Shown here: positions 16,216 through 25,084 of the stretch, one piece after another
Layout of the letters: every line of letters begins with the position of its first letter
How positions within the stretch are numbered: position 1 is the stretch's first letter
Origin: Desulfobacterales bacterium
Lineage (GTDB): Bacteria; Desulfobacterota; UBA8473
Assembly: GCA_016209225.1 (NCBI GenBank)
Contig: JACQWO010000008.1
Span: 31,664-95,663 of the forward strand
Reading direction: 5' to 3'
DNA: 64,000 bases
Notes under the pieces: model-generated
The model's database searches: none
What the model saw: the letters and a program-made list of their open reading frames with translations, nothing else
What the model was told of the DNA's origin: nothing
Made by a program: the position numbers and the translations under genes

Positions 16216-17109
16216 GTTTCTTATCTCTTCCCTGCGAGGCGTGGTTCTCGCCCCCCTTCTGGTTACTGAGATGGACGCAACCAGAGTAGCAAATTCAGTT
16301 GCTTTCTCCAAACCTTTATTCTCTAACAAACCACTTATAAGACCTGCAGCAAATGAATCACCGGCGCCAGTTGTATCTACTGCCTTCGATCTTAAGGCAG
16401 AGACATTTCTGGTTAAATCTTTAGTTATCAATAAACAGCCTTCTGCCCCCCGGGTTATTATTACTGCCTTTGGTCCATACTCCAGAAGCCTTCTGCCTGC
16501 TTTCTCTCCTTTGAGCCCGGTAAGCATGTTTGCCTCAATCTGGCTTGGCGTAATCAAATAGCAGTTACCCAGTATTCCACTCAGGGCTTTACACCCTTTT
16601 TCGGCAAGTATTGATCCCGGATCGAGTATCACCTTGATATTATTATCATAGGCAATACTGGAGGCAAATTCCAGTGTATCTATTGCCTTTTCTCCGATAA
16701 TGCTGGTTAAGTGTAAAAATCTAGCCTCTTTTATATAGTCAACGGGTATGAGTGATCTATAAAACCTTGAAGAAACACCCTCTGATGAATAGAGTATCCT
16801 TTCTCCAGCAGGGTTTATAGCTGCAAAGACCAGACCGCTATTGCCCTCTGTTTTTATCAAATGGGACACGTCTACACCTTCTTTCTTTAACCCTTCAATG
16901 AGCATCTCTCCAAATTGGTCGGATCCAACCATCCCTACAAATCCTGAACAATGTCCCAGCCTTGAAACCCCTACTGCTACATTGGCAGCAGAACCACCAT
17001 GAAATATCTCTAAGTCTTGAACGGCGACTTCCTCATCTGCAACAGGAAACCTATTCACCCTGGCAATGAGATCTATATTAAGAGCGCCTATTGAGATTAT
17101 GTCTAGCAT
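16207..17109 (-). CDS. PfkB-family carbohydrate kinase, ribokinase-like
   Basis: A 300-residue kinase. The N-terminus MLDIISIGALNIDLIARV and FHGGSAANVAVGVSRLG correspond to the substrate-binding region of ribokinases, and the catalytic signature is DTTGAGDSFAAGLISGLL near residue 250. Sugar specificity is not determinable by eye. The ATG at 17109 follows GAGG; an upstream ATG at 17154 would add residues encoded by repeat DNA and is rejected. The stop codon lies in the family A half-element before uvrC, which suggests cotranscription with uvrC. Confidence 0.87.
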   Translation of the reverse strand: MLDIISIGALNIDLIARVNRFPVADEEVAVQDLEIFHGGSAANVAVGVSRLGHCSGFVGMVGSDQFGEMLIEGLKKEGVDVSHLIKTEGNSGLVFAAINPAGERILYSSEGVSSRFYRSLIPVDYIKEARFLHLTSIIGEKAIDTLEFASSIAYDNNIKVILDPGSILAEKGCKALSGILGNCYLITPSQIEANMLTGLKGEKAGRRLLEYGPKAVIITRGAEGCLLITKDLTRNVSALRSKAVDTTGAGDSFAAGLISGLLENKGLEKATEFATLVASISVTRRGARTTPRREEIRNQP

Positions 17110-17150
17110 CTTTTTGCCTCGTTCATGGAGTCGTAAGTCGGAAGTCGAAA

Positions 17151-17285
17151 GCACTCAGGTGGATAGCCTGTAGACTGTTAGGCTGTAGGCTGTAGCCTAA
17201 CAGCCTACAGCCTAAACAACCTAATTCGGTCAATGCGCAGTGACTAACAGCCTTCAGCCTACAGTCTAAACAACCTGAGTAGTTA
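17151..17285. repeat. Dispersed element with GGCTGTAGGCT modules (family B interior)
   Basis: The left end is ACTCAGGTGGATAG and the right end CCTGAGTAGTTAC. The interior repeats TAGGCTGTAGGCTGTAGCC in both orientations. A central block (CCTAAACAACCTAATT, then GGTCAATGCG) recurs in inverse orientation at about 63160-63210. Confidence 0.7.
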
Positions 17286-17287
17286 CA

Positions 17288-17315
17288 ATTATCAACAAAA
17301 CAGAGATAGTGTCAA
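17288..17315 (-). promoter_or_regulatory. Promoter reading into the family B element towards pfkB
   Basis: On the minus strand TTGACA, a 16-base spacer and GATAAT, followed directly by TGTAACTACTCAGG, the end of the repeat. The repeat would form the 5' part of the pfkB-uvrC transcript. Confidence 0.45.
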
Positions 17316-17354
17316 GGGATAAAAAAAGGGGAAACACACATGGGAAAGGATAGC

Positions 17355-17401
17355 TGGGGTCAGACCCGTAGTCCGCCAGAGGCGGATCGGGTCAGACCCC
17401 A
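17355..17401. repeat. GGGGTCAGACCC repeat (family E) with internal hairpin
   Basis: TGGGGTCAGACCCG and CGGGTCAGACCCCA flank a small CCGCC-AGA-GGCGG hairpin. The border sequence matches that of the copies at 29414 and 32174, but the centre differs. Confidence 0.6.
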
Positions 17402-17482
17402 CAGGTTGTCAGGTTCACAGTTCACGGTTGGTTGCTCTAACCTTGAACCGTGAACCCTGGAACTTTGAACCTGAGTAGTTAC
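17402..17482. repeat. Family A element with TTCACGGTT interior
   Basis: It runs from CAGGTTGTCAGGTTCAC to CCTGAGTAGTTAC and is almost identical, in inverse orientation, to the element at 63364-63449. It stops three bases before the stop codon of the downstream-facing livK gene. Confidence 0.7.
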
Positions 17483-17484
17483 TC

Positions 17485-18732
17485 TTATTTTCCAAAGTAC
17501 TTTGCCATCTCTGGTGGATAGAGATGTGGGACTTCTATCCAATCGCTAAGACCAACAACCTTCGCACCTTTAACCTGATAGAGCCTTATTGCATTACTGG
17601 TTCTGCGGTCATTGGGCATAACGGTTACAGGTGGCCCAAGGTCAAACTCTCCCCTGTAGTCTTTCAGGCGTTCAAAGCCATATTTAATGTAATTCTCGCC
17701 AGTGAGTCCTTCATAGCCCTTTGCCTTGTATGCCAATCTGGTTGCACCCATCACTACTTCTGCAAAATGAAAGCCACGGATGTATCCTTCAACGAGTTTC
17801 TTGCCTCTGTATTTCATTCGAAGTTCATTGAGCTTTTTTATACCGGGACGGTTGTCTACCTCCATATAGGTATAGGTATTGAAGATGTAACCCTCAAGCA
17901 TCTCAGGGGATACTCTGCGAAGCATCTCCGTCCCCATGGTCCACCAGAATGCTGCTATACCGATCTTCCCCCTAAGACCAAGGGTATTAAAGTTTTTGAT
18001 AAATACCGTGCCTATCTGGCTGAGCCCCTGAAGCCATATCCAGTCTACACCCTTGTCTCTAAGCCTCAGGATTTGTGCGGTGAGGTCGATAGGAACAACA
18101 GGGGCAAACTCCTGACCTACCACATCAACCCCTATCTCCTTGCCGAATCTTATCCCGGACTCAGTAGCTGCACGACCGTATGCAGCGTCCGGTCCTATTA
18201 TCCCAACCTTGGGTATCCCTGACTTCCCCTTGTTCTCCCAATCCTTTTTAACCCACTTTAAGAAGGCACCGAATCCATCGGCATAGCTACAGCCATCAAG
18301 GAATATATTGCCTGGGGGGTATATCTGAGGATCACTCTGGCCGATGTTATAACATGCTATCCCATCTCGTTCCAGGGTCTTCTTCAATGCCTCACCATCA
18401 GGGGAAGAAAAGAGGGCAAGGAATTGAGCACCTGATTGTTTGAACCTTTTGTAGTGGGACCATGTCCTGGACATCATATTTCCAGTTTCTCCCCAGGGGA
18501 TTTCGAATTGATGACCGTACAGTCCTCCCTTTTCATTTATGTAACGATAATAGTCTTGTGTCCCCTCAAATATTTCGGGAACAAGAATACCATAAGGGCC
18601 GGTTAGGTCAATGATATAGTAGTGTTTTATCGGTGGCTTTGCCTCTGCTGAAACAGCATAAACAATTAAAGCCATCAATAATATTCCAGCCAAACAAAAC
18701 TTCATCAAATTACGTAAGATTTTTCCTTTCAT
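17485..18732 (-). CDS. ABC transporter substrate-binding protein, branched-chain amino acid type (copy 1)
   Basis: A 415-residue periplasmic binding protein of the LivK/type I fold. The signal peptide covers about 1-32. Characteristic segments are HYYIIDLTGPYGILVPE, GETGNMMSRTWSHYKRFK, KVGIIGPDAAYGRAA and GVDWIWLQGLSQIG. It is a close paralogue of the protein at 19098-20351; many stretches are identical. In this subgroup the ligand is usually an organic acid or amide, not a branched-chain amino acid, and the acyl-CoA synthetase in the operon supports a carboxylic acid (inference). It is the last gene of the liv-type operon, and a hairpin lies upstream between the two paralogues. Confidence 0.88.
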   Translation of the reverse strand: MKGKILRNLMKFCLAGILLMALIVYAVSAEAKPPIKHYYIIDLTGPYGILVPEIFEGTQDYYRYINEKGGLYGHQFEIPWGETGNMMSRTWSHYKRFKQSGAQFLALFSSPDGEALKKTLERDGIACYNIGQSDPQIYPPGNIFLDGCSYADGFGAFLKWVKKDWENKGKSGIPKVGIIGPDAAYGRAATESGIRFGKEIGVDVVGQEFAPVVPIDLTAQILRLRDKGVDWIWLQGLSQIGTVFIKNFNTLGLRGKIGIAAFWWTMGTEMLRRVSPEMLEGYIFNTYTYMEVDNRPGIKKLNELRMKYRGKKLVEGYIRGFHFAEVVMGATRLAYKAKGYEGLTGENYIKYGFERLKDYRGEFDLGPPVTVMPNDRRTSNAIRLYQVKGAKVVGLSDWIEVPHLYPPEMAKYFGK

Positions 18733-19055
18733 CTTCCCTCCTTTCTAACCCTGCGAACTTAAATCAATCCAAGATTGCTTAAGATATCTGCAAACTCGGT
18801 CTCATGTTTCGCGTACTCTCTTATTGCCATTTCTAATAGCTCCTCTCTAAATCCAGTCTTTATTGTTTCTTCTTACTGATGCCGCTACAGTCTTTCTATC
18901 CAAAATAACTAATTTATGGCAAGTATTTTTGAACTGGGATTGTTGAATCGAGCGCTAACAGCATTAAAGATGTGTGAGAGGTACTGCTGAAAACCAGATA
19001 ATCTCGAAGAGAACTTGATGTGAAAAGGAAGAACAAATTCCGCGGAAAAGATCAT
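18733..19055. other. Gap between the two livK paralogues with a short coding remnant
   Basis: On the minus strand an open stretch at 18762-18872 reads TGFREELLEMAIREYAKHE and ends EFADILSNLGLI. An in-frame TAA lies just before it, and a GAGGAG precedes an internal ATG. It looks like the tail of a lost small gene or a 23-residue peptide; I do not recognise it. The rest shows nothing. Confidence 0.3.
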
Positions 19056-19093
19056 GACAAAGGAGACACCCTCCCTTGGATGTCTCCTTTGTC
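19056..19093 (-). terminator. Hairpin between livK paralogues (attenuator or terminator)
   Basis: A perfect 13-bp stem GACAAAGGAGACA / TGTCTCCTTTGTC around a 12-base loop, directly after the stop of the upstream livK. Downstream on the minus strand the T tract is weak (ATGATCTTTTCC), so partial termination or mRNA stabilisation is as likely as full termination. Confidence 0.6.
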
Positions 19094-19097
19094 GTTC

Positions 19098-20351
19098 TTA
19101 TTTTTCAAATAGCTTGGCCATATCCTCTGGATATAGATGAGGAGCATCTATCCAATCGCTGTATCTTTCTATTTTGCCATTTTTAACCTGGTAGAAGAGC
19201 ATCTTCTTTGCAGTCCTTCGGTCATTGGGCATAATATCAAAAGGTGCACCCAGATCCCAGGGAGTCTTCCAGTTCTTAAAGGTCTCCATCGTCTTCATAT
19301 AGTTCTCACCAGTGAGACCCTTATACCCATATTTTCCCAGGGTTCTCTTTGTAAGCTCTATTACAAACTGGGTAGCCCTTACACCTCTTACATAGTACTC
19401 ATCAGGGGCTTTTTTATGATACTTCTGGCGCATTTGTGCGCACTTTTTGATGCCCGGATGATTATTCTCCACCTGGGGCAGATAGTTATAACTGTTGAAT
19501 ATGTAACCCTCGGAAAATTTGGGTCCGATACGTCTCAGCATCTCAGCACCGGTCACCCACCAGAAACCGGCAACAGGTATTTTCCCATGCAGCCCAAGAG
19601 AAGCCATATTCTTCATAAATACCGTTGCTATCTGACTCAACCCCTGCATCCATATCCAGTCCACACCCTTCTCCTTGAGCCTTAATATCTGTGGGGTTAC
19701 ATCAATGGGGACAACCGGGGTAAATTCCTGACCAACGACATCAACCCCAATCTTCTTGCCAAACCTCTGACCCGGCTCCAGGGCGGCCCTACCATAAGCT
19801 GTATCTGGACCAATGATACCGACCTTCATTATGCCCTTTTTCCCTGCTTTATCCCATTCTGCCTTCGCCATCTTTAAAAAAGCTCCAAACCCTTCACCGT
19901 AGCTTGGACCATCTATATATGTCCATGCCGGGGGATAAAGCTGTGGATCGCTCTGACCGTAGTTGAGGGGACAGAATATCTTATCCCTGGTCATTGTACT
20001 CTTCAGTGCCTCACCGTCAGGAGAGGATGCAAGCCAGAGCAACTGAGCCCCTGATTGTTTGTACTTCTTGTAGTGGGACCATGTCCTGGCCATCATATTT
20101 CCGGTCTCTCCCCAGACAAGGTCTACCGGATAGCCGTCAATCCCCCCTTGTTCATCTACCAACCTGTAGTAATCGAGCTTGGCCTCCCAGACATCTGGAA
20201 CAAGAATGCCGTAAGGGCCTGTCAGATCAACAATACCATAGTGTTTAATTGTCGGCTTTCCTGCTTCTGCCGTGGATACAAAAACAGCCATCGTTCCAAA
20301 CAGCAAAATGGCAAGTCCAACAATCATCAAACTCATAAGCCTTTTTCTCAT
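19098..20351 (-). CDS. ABC transporter substrate-binding protein, branched-chain amino acid type (copy 2)
   Basis: A 417-residue periplasmic binding protein with a signal peptide (RLMSLMIVGLAILLFG, cleavage near AEAG). It shares with copy 1 the segments DLTGPYGILVP, WGETGNMMARTWSHYKKYK, SPDGEALKSTMTRD and VDWIWMQGLSQIATVF. The ATG at 20351 is behind GGAGGAGGT; the upstream in-frame extension to 20426 is not used. It follows the WHy-domain gene by 25 bases in the liv-type operon. Two binding proteins with one permease suggest two ligands or an expression-level adjustment. Confidence 0.9.
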   Translation of the reverse strand: MRKRLMSLMIVGLAILLFGTMAVFVSTAEAGKPTIKHYGIVDLTGPYGILVPDVWEAKLDYYRLVDEQGGIDGYPVDLVWGETGNMMARTWSHYKKYKQSGAQLLWLASSPDGEALKSTMTRDKIFCPLNYGQSDPQLYPPAWTYIDGPSYGEGFGAFLKMAKAEWDKAGKKGIMKVGIIGPDTAYGRAALEPGQRFGKKIGVDVVGQEFTPVVPIDVTPQILRLKEKGVDWIWMQGLSQIATVFMKNMASLGLHGKIPVAGFWWVTGAEMLRRIGPKFSEGYIFNSYNYLPQVENNHPGIKKCAQMRQKYHKKAPDEYYVRGVRATQFVIELTKRTLGKYGYKGLTGENYMKTMETFKNWKTPWDLGAPFDIMPNDRRTAKKMLFYQVKNGKIERYSDWIDAPHLYPEDMAKLFEK

Positions 20352-20376
20352 TTGTTTTACCTCCTCCTTCTGGTGA

Positions 20377-21033
20377 TTATTTCTTTTCTGCCTCAACCAT
20401 CGTACTCCCAACTTTATCAGTCTCAAATCTCTGTCTCAACCCACCTGACGGAGAGATTACAACCATTGTCCCTCTTGCCTTCCACTCGGCAGTACCGGTC
20501 TCTATCGCCGGCCATGCAATAGCAGCAAGGGAAGGGATTTTGAAGATGGTCATAGGCACTTCAAACTGAATTGCTTTCCCTGCTGAAACGTCTACCCAGA
20601 CTTCTTCTGTCTTGTCCCCTGCAGGGAAGAAGATAATGGTCTCCTCAGAAAGCCCAAAGGCTACGCTTGAAACAACAATATCGAAGTTGTTGGGATTGGT
20701 CACCTCAAAGGTAACTGTAAGATCGGCCTTCGGTATCATGGACAGAAGAACATTGGCCGGCACTTCAACCGGCCCCATCTTCTTATCCTCTCCCATACCC
20801 ATAAGCTTAAGCCACCCGCTTTTTGAGTCCTCTTTGGCTAGCCCTTTTGCCTTCAGTATCTTGTCGCTGAGGATATTCTCTGTCCCTAATTGGATTCCCA
20901 CACTCTTCAACTCAATCTTGATGTCCTCGGGAGCGGACTTTACTGCCTTACCCTTTTGTGCACCAATAGCAATAGTTGCGCCACCAAAGAGAAAGATAGA
21001 AGCTAGTGTTACTAAAAATAACCTTTTGCCCAT
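20377..21033 (-). CDS. Exported protein with a LEA14/WHy-like domain
   Basis: A 218-residue protein with a signal peptide (RLFLVTLASIFLFGGATIAI). The middle carries VTFEVTNPNNFDIVVSSVAF, the pattern of water-stress/hypersensitive-response (WHy, LEA14-like) immunoglobulin-type domains. The function in bacteria is not settled. Its position between livM and livK makes it a candidate periplasmic accessory of this transporter (inference). The ribosome-binding site AAAGGAGGT is good. Confidence 0.7.
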   Translation of the reverse strand: MGKRLFLVTLASIFLFGGATIAIGAQKGKAVKSAPEDIKIELKSVGIQLGTENILSDKILKAKGLAKEDSKSGWLKLMGMGEDKKMGPVEVPANVLLSMIPKADLTVTFEVTNPNNFDIVVSSVAFGLSEETIIFFPAGDKTEEVWVDVSAGKAIQFEVPMTIFKIPSLAAIAWPAIETGTAEWKARGTMVVISPSGGLRQRFETDKVGSTMVEAEKK

Positions 21034-21119
21034 TGCTTGTTTACCTCCTTTCTAAATTTTCGGAGTAGATCCATAATCCCGATGAACAGGGATCGGATCA
21101 AACACCAATTGTTTTCCCC

Positions 21120-22178
21120 TCAATAATTGAAGGGATGCAACCTGTAGGACTGTTTAAACAACTCCCACCTATGAGCGATCCCTCTGGGTTGAAAGATCAA
21201 GAAGAGCATTGTCACAACGGCAAAGGTAATCAAACCCATAGAAGACACTACATTGCCGGCTGTACCACCCAGTATATTGTCCAATATTGGAGCAACATAG
21301 TTAACACCCTCGCCCAGAATCCTCCAGAAGATTGCTGCAAAGACAGCCCCCATAATGGACCCCAGTCCGCCCACAATCAGAAATGCCACATAATAGACAG
21401 TATCAAGAATCGGGAAAAACTCAGTGTTGATATATGTAACATAGTGGGCCCAGAGTGCGCCACCGATCCCGGCATAGAAGTTACCAATGGCGAAGGCAAG
21501 GAGCTTATAACGGTAAATATCTATCCCCATAACCTCGGCAGCGATATCGTTGTCTCGGATTGCTACAAACGCTCGACCTGCCTTCGTTCTTACAAGGTTT
21601 TTTGCTGCGAGTCCCATTATAACAGTAAGAATAGCAACCAGATAAAAATACCTGAAATCCGTATTAAAGGCAAACCCGAACAAAACAGGTGTGGCACACT
21701 GTATGCCCTCTGACCCAAAGGTCCATTTCTTAAAGACCTCATTCGCGAGGTAGAAGAATATAAAATGGGCGGAGATGGTGGGTATAACCATATAAAGCCC
21801 CTTGCATCGTACTGTCGATGTGCCTATTATCATGCCGTATAGGGCAGCCCCTAGGCCAGCCATTGGCAGGGCAAAGAAGAAGTTCCATCCTAGATAATGT
21901 GTAAGCAATGCAGATACATAGGCTCCAAAGCCGACAAATCCGGCATGCCCCAGGGTGATCTGCATAGTATAACCTACCATGATCTGCACCCCAAACATGG
22001 CAATCATCGTTGTCCCAATTATTATTCCCAGGCTCAAGATATGTCCCTTTAAAAAGAGGGGTACGGTAAACAGAAAAATGAAAAATAGGATGAACAGGGT
22101 CCAGTGAGTCTTGGTCCTCAGTATCGCCCTATCCTGGCTGTATCTTACATCGAAAACTCCACAAGGTCTTCCCTTCAT
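21120..22178 (-). CDS. livM: Branched-chain-type ABC transporter permease, LivM
   Basis: A 352-residue inner-membrane permease with about nine hydrophobic segments. The family hallmarks are GYTMQITLGHAGFVGFGAYVSA near residue 70 and the EAA-like cytoplasmic loop AIRDNDIAAEVMGIDIYRYKL near 215. It pairs with LivH to form the channel, which is energised by LivG and LivF. The gene lies 19 bases after livH. Confidence 0.93.
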   Translation of the reverse strand: MKGRPCGVFDVRYSQDRAILRTKTHWTLFILFFIFLFTVPLFLKGHILSLGIIIGTTMIAMFGVQIMVGYTMQITLGHAGFVGFGAYVSALLTHYLGWNFFFALPMAGLGAALYGMIIGTSTVRCKGLYMVIPTISAHFIFFYLANEVFKKWTFGSEGIQCATPVLFGFAFNTDFRYFYLVAILTVIMGLAAKNLVRTKAGRAFVAIRDNDIAAEVMGIDIYRYKLLAFAIGNFYAGIGGALWAHYVTYINTEFFPILDTVYYVAFLIVGGLGSIMGAVFAAIFWRILGEGVNYVAPILDNILGGTAGNVVSSMGLITFAVVTMLFLIFQPRGIAHRWELFKQSYRLHPFNY

Positions 22179-22197
22179 TTATTAACCACCTCCTGCA

Positions 22198-23085
22198 CTA
22201 GATTCTCTCTATCCTTTCCAGTCCTAAGAAACCATAAGGCCTCCAGAAACTCATAAAGAACATAAGAATAAAGGGGGCTGTATCAACGATCCCACCCCCT
22301 AAAACACCCGTCAAATAGCCTCCTACCATGGCCTGTACTATGCCTATTACCAATCCGGCAATAATGGCGCCAGGAAAGGATTCCAACCCACCCAAGAGGG
22401 CAACAATTATTCCATAGACCCCTATAAAGTCCAGGTCCTGGCTGATCCCCTGCATTGCCCCCACAAAATAGGCCGTTATGAGAAATAAGAGGACGCAGAT
22501 GATCCATGTATTGGAGAATACCCTTGTTATCTTAATCCCCAAATTCTCGGAAACGATAACGTCTTCAGCAGTAACCCTCATAGCCAGTCCTGAGCGGGTA
22601 AATTTGAAATAAGCCATCAAGGCTATAATCGTAAGGCTACTTATAATTATGCACCAGATCATTATCTCCGGTATCCCTATCTTACCTATGAAAACAGTGG
22701 GACGGCCTGCAAGCCATGCAGGAAACATCCTGGGATTACCACCCCAGAAGAGGAACGTTGACCCTCGGAAGAAGAACCAGATCATGTCGGTAAGGATGAT
22801 AGAGGCTAGAATCGGCTGTCCGATCAACGGACGAAGGGTTACACGTTCAATTCCCCATCCAATTAGGGCGCTTGCTGCAATAGCTGCTATGATAGCTACA
22901 GGGACAGGAAACTTGAACTGGACAAGAAACATCCATGCAAGGTATGCAGCTATTAAGAGCAGTCCCCCTGGGGCCAGGTTAAGCACCTTGGTCGCTTTAT
23001 AGACTACCACTACCCCGAGGGCTGCCAGGGCATAGATAAGACCGATAGCTATTCCGCTGATCATAAGCTGGATAAAGGTATTCAT
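22198..23085 (-). CDS. livH: Branched-chain-type ABC transporter permease, LivH
   Basis: A 295-residue permease with the typical start QLMISGIAIGLIYALAALG and the loop TAEDVIVSENLGIKITRVFS, equivalent to the coupling helix region. About eight membrane segments. It follows the acyl-CoA synthetase gene by 23 bases in the operon. Confidence 0.93.
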   Translation of the reverse strand: MNTFIQLMISGIAIGLIYALAALGVVVVYKATKVLNLAPGGLLLIAAYLAWMFLVQFKFPVPVAIIAAIAASALIGWGIERVTLRPLIGQPILASIILTDMIWFFFRGSTFLFWGGNPRMFPAWLAGRPTVFIGKIGIPEIMIWCIIISSLTIIALMAYFKFTRSGLAMRVTAEDVIVSENLGIKITRVFSNTWIICVLLFLITAYFVGAMQGISQDLDFIGVYGIIVALLGGLESFPGAIIAGLVIGIVQAMVGGYLTGVLGGGIVDTAPFILMFFMSFWRPYGFLGLERIERI

Positions 23086-23108
23086 CTTAGACGTATCCTC
23101 CTATTCTT

Positions 23109-25019
23109 CTATTCAACACTGTGTAGGCTAATCTCAGTTTTTATAACTCCCTTTCTACCGTCCCTGTATGTTACATGTGCCTCTACACTTATGGTCTCTT
23201 TATCCTGATATAGAGATTCAATTATATCCTTGTACCGAGTTTCTACAAATGTCCTCCTCAATTTCCTCGTCCTTGTCAGCTCGGCCTCATCAGGGTCAAA
23301 TTCCTTATGAAGGTTAACAAACCTCTTTACACGGGCAAACTCCGGTATATCCTTGTTGACCTTCCTGATCTCACCTGCTATCAAACCGGCTACCTCTGGT
23401 TTTTGTGAAAGGTCCACAAATGTGGTATAGGCTATACGTTTCTTTTCCGCCCATCTGCCAACGTTTCCGTAGTCAATATTTATCAGGGTACCTATGTAAT
23501 CTCTGTCTTTACCTCCCACAGCCATACAGTCCTTAATGTAGGGACTGAAACGCAGACGTGTCTCAACATACTGAGGAGAATACTTCTCACCGCTCTTCAG
23601 CTCGAGAAGTTCATCTACCCTGTCCCAGTAGATAAGGTGTTGTTCCTCGTCAAAGAAACCGGAATCTCCTGTATGGTACCAGCCGTCCCTTATCTTTTCT
23701 GCTGTTGCCTCAGGGTTTTTATAATAACCGGAGAAGATCCCGGGGTTCTTTACAACAATCTCGCCATCAACGATCTTTACCTCACACCCCTCGATAGGGG
23801 TTCCAACGCTGTCGTATTTAAAATCGGTGCTTCTTGGGATTGTTACAAGGCTTGCCTCTGTAGAACCATAGATGTTCTTGAGATTCAAGCCTAAGGCGTG
23901 GAAGAATCGTATAATATCAGGGCTTACCGCTGCCCCTGCAGTATAGCCCACCCTGGCCCGTGCAAACCCCATCCTGTGTCGCAATGACCGGAGTGCGATA
24001 AGGTTGGCAAAAAGATACAATCCCCTCCATAAAATATTGGGATTTCCCTTCTTTTCTGCAAAGTCTGTCATCCTAAGACCAATCTTCATTGCTATATCGA
24101 ACAGCAGCTTTTTCCACCGTAAGGTATCAGCCATCTTTACCTGTATGTCAGAGACGAGATTTTCCCACAATCGGGCACTGTAAAACAGGATCTGAGGTCC
24201 AAGGTCTACTATATCTTCCTGCACCGTTTCCGATTCCTCAGGAAAGCTGACACACAGTGCGCCGTCCAGCCCTGAAGCTATTCCAAGAAACTGCTCTGCT
24301 GCCCATGCCGGCGATACATAGGAGAGATATTCATCGGTTTCCTGCCAGGGATCCACAGATCGGATGCCACGACCGAAGAAGATGACGCTGTCATGGGTCA
24401 TCATAGCCGCCTTGGGAAGCCCTGTCGTCCCTGAGGTATAACAAAAGCAGGCTATCTCACTCCCCTTCCCTTTCCTTATGTTATCTTCAAAGAGACCAGA
24501 GTGGTCAAGCTCATACTTCTTACCCATTTCTTCCAGGCCTTCATAACTCAAAAGGATAGGGTCATCATATGACCACAGCCCTTTAGGGTCCCAGTATATG
24601 ACCTTTTTAACATTTGGTATCTCATTTTCTTCCTTGAGATTGAGAAGCTTATCGCACTGCTCCTGGTCCTCTGCAAATACGAAGGCGGCATCTGAATGAT
24701 TAACGTAGTATTTCACCTCGTCATCCATGGAATCAACAAAGATCCCTATGGCCGCCCCCCCTGCCGATTGGACAGCCAACTCAGCCCAGTAGTACTGAGG
24801 GTCATTATCTCCTATTATACATACCTTGTCTCCCCGTTTCAAACCAAGGCTGACTAACCCAAGAGAACACCATTTTACATGTTCGTAGTATTCCTTCCAT
24901 GTATATGTAAGCCATAACCCAAAATCCTTCTTGCGCATAGCTACCTTTTTATCACCGTACTTCAAGTAGTTCCTAAGCATCAATTTTGGAAGGGTATCAT
25001 TGCTCTTGTCTATATCCAT
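23109..25019 (-). CDS. AMP-dependent acyl-CoA synthetase (long-chain FadD15-like)
   Basis: Activates a carboxylic acid to its CoA thioester through an acyl-adenylate. The 636 residues contain motif A3 YTSGTTGLPKAAMMTH (194-209), motif A5 NIYGSTEASLVTIP, and A8 GWYHTGDSGFFDEEQHLIYWDR with the catalytic loop LKSGEKYSPQYVE. The position between livF and livH means import and CoA activation of one substrate are probably coupled, as in fatty-acid or aromatic-acid uptake operons of anaerobes (known arrangement; substrate inferred). No other CoA-pathway gene is adjacent. Confidence 0.92.
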   Translation of the reverse strand: MDIDKSNDTLPKLMLRNYLKYGDKKVAMRKKDFGLWLTYTWKEYYEHVKWCSLGLVSLGLKRGDKVCIIGDNDPQYYWAELAVQSAGGAAIGIFVDSMDDEVKYYVNHSDAAFVFAEDQEQCDKLLNLKEENEIPNVKKVIYWDPKGLWSYDDPILLSYEGLEEMGKKYELDHSGLFEDNIRKGKGSEIACFCYTSGTTGLPKAAMMTHDSVIFFGRGIRSVDPWQETDEYLSYVSPAWAAEQFLGIASGLDGALCVSFPEESETVQEDIVDLGPQILFYSARLWENLVSDIQVKMADTLRWKKLLFDIAMKIGLRMTDFAEKKGNPNILWRGLYLFANLIALRSLRHRMGFARARVGYTAGAAVSPDIIRFFHALGLNLKNIYGSTEASLVTIPRSTDFKYDSVGTPIEGCEVKIVDGEIVVKNPGIFSGYYKNPEATAEKIRDGWYHTGDSGFFDEEQHLIYWDRVDELLELKSGEKYSPQYVETRLRFSPYIKDCMAVGGKDRDYIGTLINIDYGNVGRWAEKKRIAYTTFVDLSQKPEVAGLIAGEIRKVNKDIPEFARVKRFVNLHKEFDPDEAELTRTRKLRRTFVETRYKDIIESLYQDKETISVEAHVTYRDGRKGVIKTEISLHSVE

Positions 25020-25038
25020 GCCTCTCTCCTTCGACGAA

Positions 25039-25084
25039 AGCTCTTTTAGCTCTCAACTCTCAACTTTTAACTCTTAACTCTTAA
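25039..25084. repeat. Low-complexity TTAAGAG-type repeat at the livF end
   Basis: Units of CTCTTAA and CTCTCAA repeat about six times. Read on the minus strand, the repeat supplies the stop codon of livF. It belongs to the same class of text-like dispersed DNA as the other repeats in the window. Confidence 0.5.

Noticed and set aside
17109..17154. Upstream ATG extending the ribokinase-like protein by 15 residues
   Set aside because: The extension is encoded next to repeat DNA and lies before the conserved N-terminus; the ATG at 17109 has the ribosome-binding site.
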